Shown piece after piece: positions 5,354 to 8,830 of a stretch of DNA of 8,830 nt. The DNA is from Deltaproteobacteria bacterium (GTDB lineage: Bacteria; Myxococcota_A; Polyangia; Haliangiales; Haliangiaceae): the NCBI GenBank assembly GCA_013813945.1, contig JACCQV010000284.1, positions 1-8,830 on the forward strand, given 5' to 3'. How positions within the stretch are numbered: the first letter of the stretch is position 1; each line of letters starts with the position of its first letter. Position numbers and translations under genes: made by a program. The notes below the pieces were generated by a model. That model saw only the letters and a list, made by a program, of their open reading frames with translations. It ran no database searches and was not told where the DNA came from.

Positions 5354-7018
5354 GTGGTACGACCATTCCCGATGGGTCTTCGGTTGTTCCTCGATGGCCT
5401 CCAGGATCGGGTCGCGCGACTGTTGGGGCTGGACCCTGCGAACCGCACGGTGATCGTCCGCACGATGTTGCATCGCCCTACAGGGGATGCAGCGGGGTAC
5501 TGGCTGCAGCTATTGATCGCGGCGGCACTGGCGACCCTCGGACTGGCGCTGGACAGCACCGCCGTCGTGATCGGCGCCATGCTGATCGCACCGCTGATGC
5601 GCCCCATCGTGGAGCTCGCGATGGGACTCGCGACCGGCTCTGCGCCACTTGTCTTCCGAACCGGGCTGCGTTCGATCGCGAGTATCGTGATCGTGGTAGC
5701 CGCATCGGCGGCGTTCACCTGGTTGCTCCCTTTTCACGAGCCGACTCGCGAGCTGCTGGCGAGAACCGCCCCTAGCCTGCTCGACCTGTTCGTGGCCGCC
5801 GCTTGTGCCCTCGCGGGCGCGTACGCCGTCGTGATGACGAGCAACGAGGTTGCCACTACCGCAGCGGGCACGAGCATCGGCATCTCGCTCGTTCCACCGC
5901 TCTGCACCACAGGCTATGGTTTGAGCATCGGTGACTGGGAAATGGCGCAAGGAGCCGCCCTACTGTTTACTGCCAACCTCACTGGTATCGTGACGGTTGC
6001 CGGAGTGGTGTTCGTCCTCACTGGCTTTGGTCAGGTGGATGTGCGCGCCGAGGAACGCGGCCTCGACGGGGACGAGGACGTGGGAGCCGCTACCCGCCTG
6101 GGTCGTTTGATCTCGAGACGGGCATCCGCAAGGCTCGGGCCACTACCGCGCATTCTGTTCCCTCTGGCTCTGCTCGGCGCGATCTCGTTCCCGCTGCAGC
6201 GCGCCGTCGATGAGATGTCCCGGCGAAGCGCGATCCGGCAACGCGTGCGCGAGCTGCTCGCGGGTGACCAGAAGCACCGGATCGTGCAGTACTCGCTCGA
6301 TCAGACCGCGAGACCAACAGCCCTACGGGTGGTCATCGTGGGTGACGCGACCGGATCGCGCTCGCTCGAACAGCACCTCCGGGCGAAGCTCGACGTGCTC
6401 GGTGAACGAAGTGTGCGCGTCGTAGTCTGGGCGGTCCCGGATGCGAGCGCATTCAGCGCACTATCAGCGCGGCTCGATGACATCCCGCTCGAGCTAACTC
6501 CTCCGGTTCCGCCACCCCCAAAGCCTTCACTGCAGACCCGCCTGGCGACCCTATGGCCGGCGGAAGCGGGTCCGATCGTGACGACATGGGTCTCGCACGC
6601 AGGTCCCACACGCCTGCGCGTGACTCATCTCGGTCAGGAGCTCGGACCGGCGGGTCGGGAGCTCCTGTCTCGTGCTCTAGCGGTGGACGGGACCGCACCG
6701 CTGGTCGAAGAGCACGCGCTGATCCCACTGGTGGGCGACATCGGTGATGAAGCTCGCTGGCTCCCAGATACGGTCCAGCTGATCGAACGATCGCACGATC
6801 TCGAGATCCACCTCTGTCTGACGATCCCTCCGGCTCCGATCGGCAAGTCGAGGACACGCGAGCGAACGGAGACCGTACTTGCTCGTGAGACGGTGCAGCG
6901 CGCGCTCGAAGGGCGGACTAACACGACAATCTCCGATGGCCCGCAGTGGAGCATCTCGCCGAGTCTCACTCCGTGTACGTCCGTCGCAGATCGCGCGACA
7001 CTGCCGAGTCGGCCTTAG
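5354..7018 (+). CDS. DUF389 multispanning membrane protein with long C-terminal domain
   Basis: This 554-aa protein starts at GTG 5354 or ATG 5372 (residue 7); neither has a convincing ribosome-binding site. Residues 45-225 are a DUF389 domain (TIGR00341-like hydrophobic family), with about six membrane segments near 50-66, 68-86, 103-122, 144-163, 172-191 and 203-224. Signature motifs are VVIGAMLIAPLMRPIVELAMG (71-91) and the stretch from NEVATTAAG (164) through ISLVPPLCTTGYGLSIGDW (177-195). A seventh hydrophobic segment lies at 266-281. Residues 285-554 are soluble, include a proline-rich linker (383-391) and match nothing I recognise. The biochemical role of DUF389 proteins is unsettled, so none is assigned. 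Its position 83 bp after otsBA suggests a shared stress-related unit. The gene ends 8 bp before the convergent operon. Confidence 0.88.
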   Translation: MVRPFPMGLRLFLDGLQDRVARLLGLDPANRTVIVRTMLHRPTGDAAGYWLQLLIAAALATLGLALDSTAVVIGAMLIAPLMRPIVELAMGLATGSAPLVFRTGLRSIASIVIVVAASAAFTWLLPFHEPTRELLARTAPSLLDLFVAAACALAGAYAVVMTSNEVATTAAGTSIGISLVPPLCTTGYGLSIGDWEMAQGAALLFTANLTGIVTVAGVVFVLTGFGQVDVRAEERGLDGDEDVGAATRLGRLISRRASARLGPLPRILFPLALLGAISFPLQRAVDEMSRRSAIRQRVRELLAGDQKHRIVQYSLDQTARPTALRVVIVGDATGSRSLEQHLRAKLDVLGERSVRVVVWAVPDASAFSALSARLDDIPLELTPPVPPPPKPSLQTRLATLWPAEAGPIVTTWVSHAGPTRLRVTHLGQELGPAGRELLSRALAVDGTAPLVEEHALIPLVGDIGDEARWLPDTVQLIERSHDLEIHLCLTIPPAPIGKSRTRERTETVLARETVQRALEGRTNTTISDGPQWSISPSLTPCTSVADRATLPSRP

Positions 7019-7026
7019 GGGATGAC

Positions 7027-7296
7027 TCAGCTCGCAGCTCGTCGATTCTTGTCCACGATGGCGGCGAGGATCAGCAGGAAGGCGGCCAGGCGCGGGACGT
7101 AGATGTAGTACGCGTGATCGCCGCTAATAGGCCCGAAGGCTCGAAGCGCCCACCCGACGGCAAATGCCCAGAACGCCGCAGCGAACCAGAGAAAGAATCG
7201 ATCGCGGCTGAGCTTCCAGAACTTCAGGAACTTCAGCCCGACAGCGAAACACCCCAAGGTCACCGCACCGTGGAGGAAGGGGGCGACGTCACTCAT
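7027..7296 (-). CDS. DUF5985-like small membrane protein B
   Basis: This 89-aa protein starts at ATG 7296 with GGGAGG just upstream (complement of 7301-7306). The frame is open further upstream, but that part only shadows the neighbouring gene. Three hydrophobic segments are visible: residues 6-25 (FLHGAVTLGCFAVGL), 34-53 (FFLWFAAAFWAFAVGWAL) and 64-83 (YVPRLAAFLLILAAIVDK). The charged motif KFWKLSRDRFFLWFAAAFW and the ending RLAAFLLILAAIVDKNR are what I recognise as the DUF5985 pattern. It overlaps the upstream gene by 4 bp (ATGA), so the two are translationally coupled. The function of the family is unknown; pairing with a second small membrane protein suggests a hetero-oligomer in the inner membrane. 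Confidence 0.85.
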   Translation of the reverse strand: MSDVAPFLHGAVTLGCFAVGLKFLKFWKLSRDRFFLWFAAAFWAFAVGWALRAFGPISGDHAYYIYVPRLAAFLLILAAIVDKNRRAAS

Positions 7297-7550
7297 GTGT
7301 CCTCCCAGATCAGGCCGATCAACAGCAACAAGACGGCAACCAGAGCCGAGCCACTGCGCGCAACGGAGAGATCGCTCTCCGGCACGACCACGAGGTCCAG
7401 AAAGAGCAGAACGTTGTTGACAGCCAGTCCAACGAAACAAAGCGTGCTCCACATCAGAAGCTGCGTTGGACGATTGCGATAGCTACGCAACAGCAGCGCC
7501 ACGCAGGCAATGCTGGTGACGGCGCACAGCAGGTAGACAACCTCAGCCAT
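7293..7550 (-). CDS. DUF5985-like small membrane protein A
   Basis: This 85-aa protein starts at ATG 7550, 2 bp after the stop of the HTH-like gene. It has three hydrophobic stretches: residues 4-21 (VVYLLCAVTSIACVALLL), 30-55 (LLMWSTLCFVGLAVNNVLLFLDLVVV) and 66-82 (SGSALVAVLLLLIGLIW). The motif SYRNRPTQLLMWSTLCFVGL, with a basic loop then a Trp-containing helix, parallels FWKLSRDRFFLWFAAAFW in protein B. A and B therefore look like diverged copies of one small-protein fold (DUF5985 type). It sits in the middle of a tight three-gene operon. Function unknown. Confidence 0.85.
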   Translation of the reverse strand: MAEVVYLLCAVTSIACVALLLRSYRNRPTQLLMWSTLCFVGLAVNNVLLFLDLVVVPESDLSVARSGSALVAVLLLLIGLIWEDT

Positions 7551-7552
7551 TC

Positions 7553-7945
7553 TCAGTCCCCATCCTTTCTGCGGATGCGAAAGGCGTCAGCGAAGGTTCG
7601 TGCGGCCAAGCTGCGGATGCGTTCCATCGAGATACGGGAGAGGACCTTGATCAACGTCTTTGGCTCCGTTTCGTAGAGGTCCGCGGCCTCCGCGATCTCC
7701 GCCTCCCACGTCCCGGACTTGAGCTGCAGCGCGTCGCCATCGATCAGTTCGACAACTCCCGACGCGGCGACTTCCCCAGCAACACGCCGCAAGACATCGC
7801 GGCCAACCTGCAGCTGCATGGCGAGCTCACCCAGCGTCATTGCCTTGCCTGCGGCGCGTAGCACCAGCACGAGCTCGAGCTTCTCGAAGGTGTCGAGCTT
7901 TCGATCCAGCAGCACGTGCAAGCTATGTGACGGATACCCGTTCAC
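7553..7945 (-). CDS. HTH-like protein heading the DUF5985-like operon
   Basis: This 130-aa protein starts at GTG 7945. Residues 12-31 carry LLDRKLDTFEKLELVLVLRA, an N-terminal helix signature. Residues 36-77 look like a winged helix (MTLGELAMQLQVGRDVLRRVAGEVAASGVVELIDGDALQL), that is, an HTH plus a short beta wing. The C terminus (89-128) is helical and ends RTFADAFRIRRKD, a motif I associate with this family beside small membrane proteins. It is the first gene of an operon with the two DUF5985-like proteins (2-bp gap). It may be a transcription factor or a cytoplasmic partner of the membrane pair; the sequence does not decide. The palindrome at 7973-7986 lies 27 bp upstream of its start and could be an autoregulatory site. 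A partial paralogue remains at 2769-2882. Confidence 0.82.
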   Translation of the reverse strand: MNGYPSHSLHVLLDRKLDTFEKLELVLVLRAAGKAMTLGELAMQLQVGRDVLRRVAGEVAASGVVELIDGDALQLKSGTWEAEIAEAADLYETEPKTLIKVLSRISMERIRSLAARTFADAFRIRRKDGD

Positions 7946-7972
7946 GATACTGACCTATTCGCACATCACTTT

Positions 7973-7986
7973 GTTTGACCTCAAAC
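7973..7986. promoter_or_regulatory. Palindromic operator candidate GTTTGA-CC-TCAAAC
   Basis: This perfect 6+6 bp inverted repeat with a 2-bp centre lies 27 bp upstream of the GTG of the HTH-like gene, well placed to control the three-gene operon. It is nearly identical to 2956-2969 before otsBA. No convincing -35/-10 pair or sigma-54 element was found for this operon, so its promoter type is open. Confidence 0.45.
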
Positions 7987-7994
7987 TATCTTTC

Positions 7995-8008
7995 CAGCCT
8001 CCAGGCTG
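7995..8008. repeat. Inverted repeat CAGCCT-CC-AGGCTG
   Basis: This 6+6 bp inverted repeat with a 2-bp centre lies in the 195-bp gap between the MarR gene and the HTH-like gene. It resembles the repeat at 2984-2999. No T-run follows on either strand, so it is not an intrinsic terminator. The rest of the gap (8009-8140) holds nothing I can identify. Confidence 0.25.
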
Positions 8009-8140
8009 AAGGGCAAGGCTGGGCTCAGTAGGCTGACCGTGAGATGCGGTGTCGTTGACCGCCCGCTGCGCTTTCGCTCGCAACAGCGCACGAGTCGAGT
8101 GCCGCGATGACAAGCTCCAGACGCCGTGAATTGCGTCGAC

Positions 8141-8605
8141 TCAATCGCGCTCGAGCTCGGCCGTCAGCAACTCGAGCATCGTCATCGCATTTGCGAGCAC
8201 CGGGGGGTCGGCCCGGCCCATCGCTCGGCGGACAGCCGCCTCCACGGTGCCCTTACGTTCGCGATCGATTGCTTCGCCGCCGCGGGTCAGCTGCAGTCGC
8301 GCGACGCGGCGGTCCTCCGAGTCCTTGGTGCGGACGATCATCTTCTGCGCTTCGAGGCGAGCAAGGATTCCCGTCAACGTGCTCGGGTGCATCCCCAGCG
8401 TGTCGGAGACATCGCGAGCCGACGCATTTGGCATCTGACCGATGATCCGGATGACGAGCCGCTGCGGACCAGTCACTCCCAAGGTCCTGGCCATGCTCTT
8501 CGAGCGGACCTCGAGCGCATGAGTGAGCGCCCATAGCCTCTGCATGAACTGAAGCGTTTCCCCCTGGGGCCGCAATGCCTCGGCTGGCTGTCGTGCTGCT
8601 TTCAC
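8141..8605 (-). CDS. MarR-family transcriptional regulator
   Basis: This 154-aa protein starts at GTG 8605, with purine-rich GGGTAGG a few bases upstream; ATG at residue 21 (MQRLW) is a later alternative. The layout is typical of MarR: an N-terminal dimerisation helix (about 16-45, ending TLGVTGPQRLVI), then a winged HTH at about 60-105 (ASARDVSDTLGMHPSTLTGILARLEAQKMI), with the wing marked by the conserved DSEDRRVARLQLT. A C-terminal dimerisation helix follows (to LELLTAELERD). MarR dimers bind short palindromes and are usually relieved by small ligands or oxidation. It lies 99 bp after the stop of an RND efflux gene on the same strand and may control that pump. The GTTTGA-type palindromes at 7973 and 2956 are alternative targets. 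Confidence 0.9.
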   Translation of the reverse strand: MKAARQPAEALRPQGETLQFMQRLWALTHALEVRSKSMARTLGVTGPQRLVIRIIGQMPNASARDVSDTLGMHPSTLTGILARLEAQKMIVRTKDSEDRRVARLQLTRGGEAIDRERKGTVEAAVRRAMGRADPPVLANAMTMLELLTAELERD

Positions 8606-8665
8606 GCACCTACCCTACCTGCACTCATCGAGTCCACGCGTCGGCAAGCGTGACATCCTGCGTAC

Positions 8666-8691
8666 CGTCGCAACCCCAACCGTTTGCGACG
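8666..8691. repeat. Inverted repeat CGTCGCAA-N10-TTGCGACG between RND and MarR genes
   Basis: This is a perfect 8+8 bp inverted repeat with a 10-bp loop, 14 bp past the RND stop on the minus strand and 61 bp before the MarR start. It could be a transcript hairpin at the end of the RND gene or an operator for the MarR gene. No T-tract follows, so a classical intrinsic terminator is unlikely. Confidence 0.35.
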
Positions 8692-8704
8692 ATGCCCGCC
8701 GGGA

Positions 8705-8830
8705 TCAGACTCCCCGCTCGGTATCGGCGAGCAAGCCGAGCTTCTGCTGTCGGCTGCGCCGCAGGTGCCTGCTGCGCCAGACCTCGTACACCGCAGGCAC
8801 TACGAAGAGCGTCAGGATCGTGAGTGATAC
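8705..8830 (-). CDS. RND efflux transporter, C-terminal end (truncated by window edge)
   Basis: Only the last 41 codons are present; the gene starts beyond the right edge, and its stop (TGA) is at 8705-8707. The visible part, VSLTILTLFVVPAVYEVWRS, is the end of the final transmembrane helix of AcrB/CusA-type RND pumps, where the sequence LTLFVVPAVY is highly conserved. A basic cytoplasmic tail follows (RHLRRSRQQK and on to RGV). Substrate class cannot be judged from this fragment. The MarR gene follows on the same strand, a common pairing for drug or solvent efflux systems. Confidence 0.85.
   Translation of the reverse strand, partial: VSLTILTLFVVPAVYEVWRSRHLRRSRQQKLGLLADTERGV

Noticed and set aside
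7297..7452. N-terminal extension of the DUF5985-like protein B upstream of ATG 7296
   Set aside because: The extra 52 residues only overlap protein A in another frame, while ATG 7296 has a GGGAGG site and a 4-bp overlap with the previous gene.
8067..8090. Hairpin TGCGCT-N12-AGCGCA after the MarR gene as a terminator
   Set aside because: The stem has only 6 bp with a 12-nt loop and no T-tract on either strand; this is expected by chance in such GC-rich DNA.
1..8830. CRISPR arrays, tRNA/rRNA genes, insertion sequences, phage genes
   Set aside because: No regularly spaced repeats, tRNA or rRNA signatures, transposase motifs or terminal inverted repeats were found on either strand.

Overview
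The window is high-GC bacterial DNA with strong G/C preference at third codon positions. Its gene families fit a myxobacterium-like member of the Myxococcota (former Deltaproteobacteria): a sigma-54 enhancer-binding protein, a dynamin-like protein, a secreted TolB-like domain, an EKL-type helix-turn-helix (HTH) protein with DUF5985-like membrane partners, a DUF389 protein and an OtsB-OtsA fusion. This taxonomic guess rests on family recognition only.

Left region (1-2420, + strand). The C-terminal Fis-type HTH of a sigma-54 activator ends at 174. Two bases later comes a perfect palindrome, TTGCA-GAA-TGCAA, and 70 bp further a strong -24/-12 promoter. That promoter faces a possible 36-residue membrane protein, a 514-aa dynamin-like protein whose GTPase motifs have all been lost, and a secreted TolB/CsgG-like protein that overlaps it by 4 bp.

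Middle region (2421-7018, + strand). A coding-like remnant (2421-2534) abuts the first operon. Then come two more TTGCA-N3-TGCAA-like sites, exactly 21 bp apart, and a second strong sigma-54 promoter with the same site-to-promoter spacing. The two promoters therefore look like one regulon of the adjacent activator. Downstream lie the N-terminal remnant of an HTH gene (2769-2882), a low-GC control region with a GTTTG-N3-TCAAAC palindrome, a reverse-order fusion of trehalose-6-phosphate phosphatase and synthase (OtsB-OtsA), and a DUF389 membrane protein. Trehalose synthesis plus DUF389 suggests a stress-related unit.

Right region (7027-8830, - strand, converging on DUF389). Read from the right: the C-terminal tail of an RND efflux pump, a MarR-family regulator, then a tight three-gene operon made of an HTH-like protein and two DUF5985-like membrane proteins. 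The trio's upstream region has a second GTTTGA-CC-TCAAAC palindrome. The HTH protein is a full-length paralogue of the remnant near 2769, so related modules flank or once flanked the trehalose/DUF389 block.

No tRNA, rRNA, CRISPR array, insertion sequence or clear intrinsic terminator was seen.
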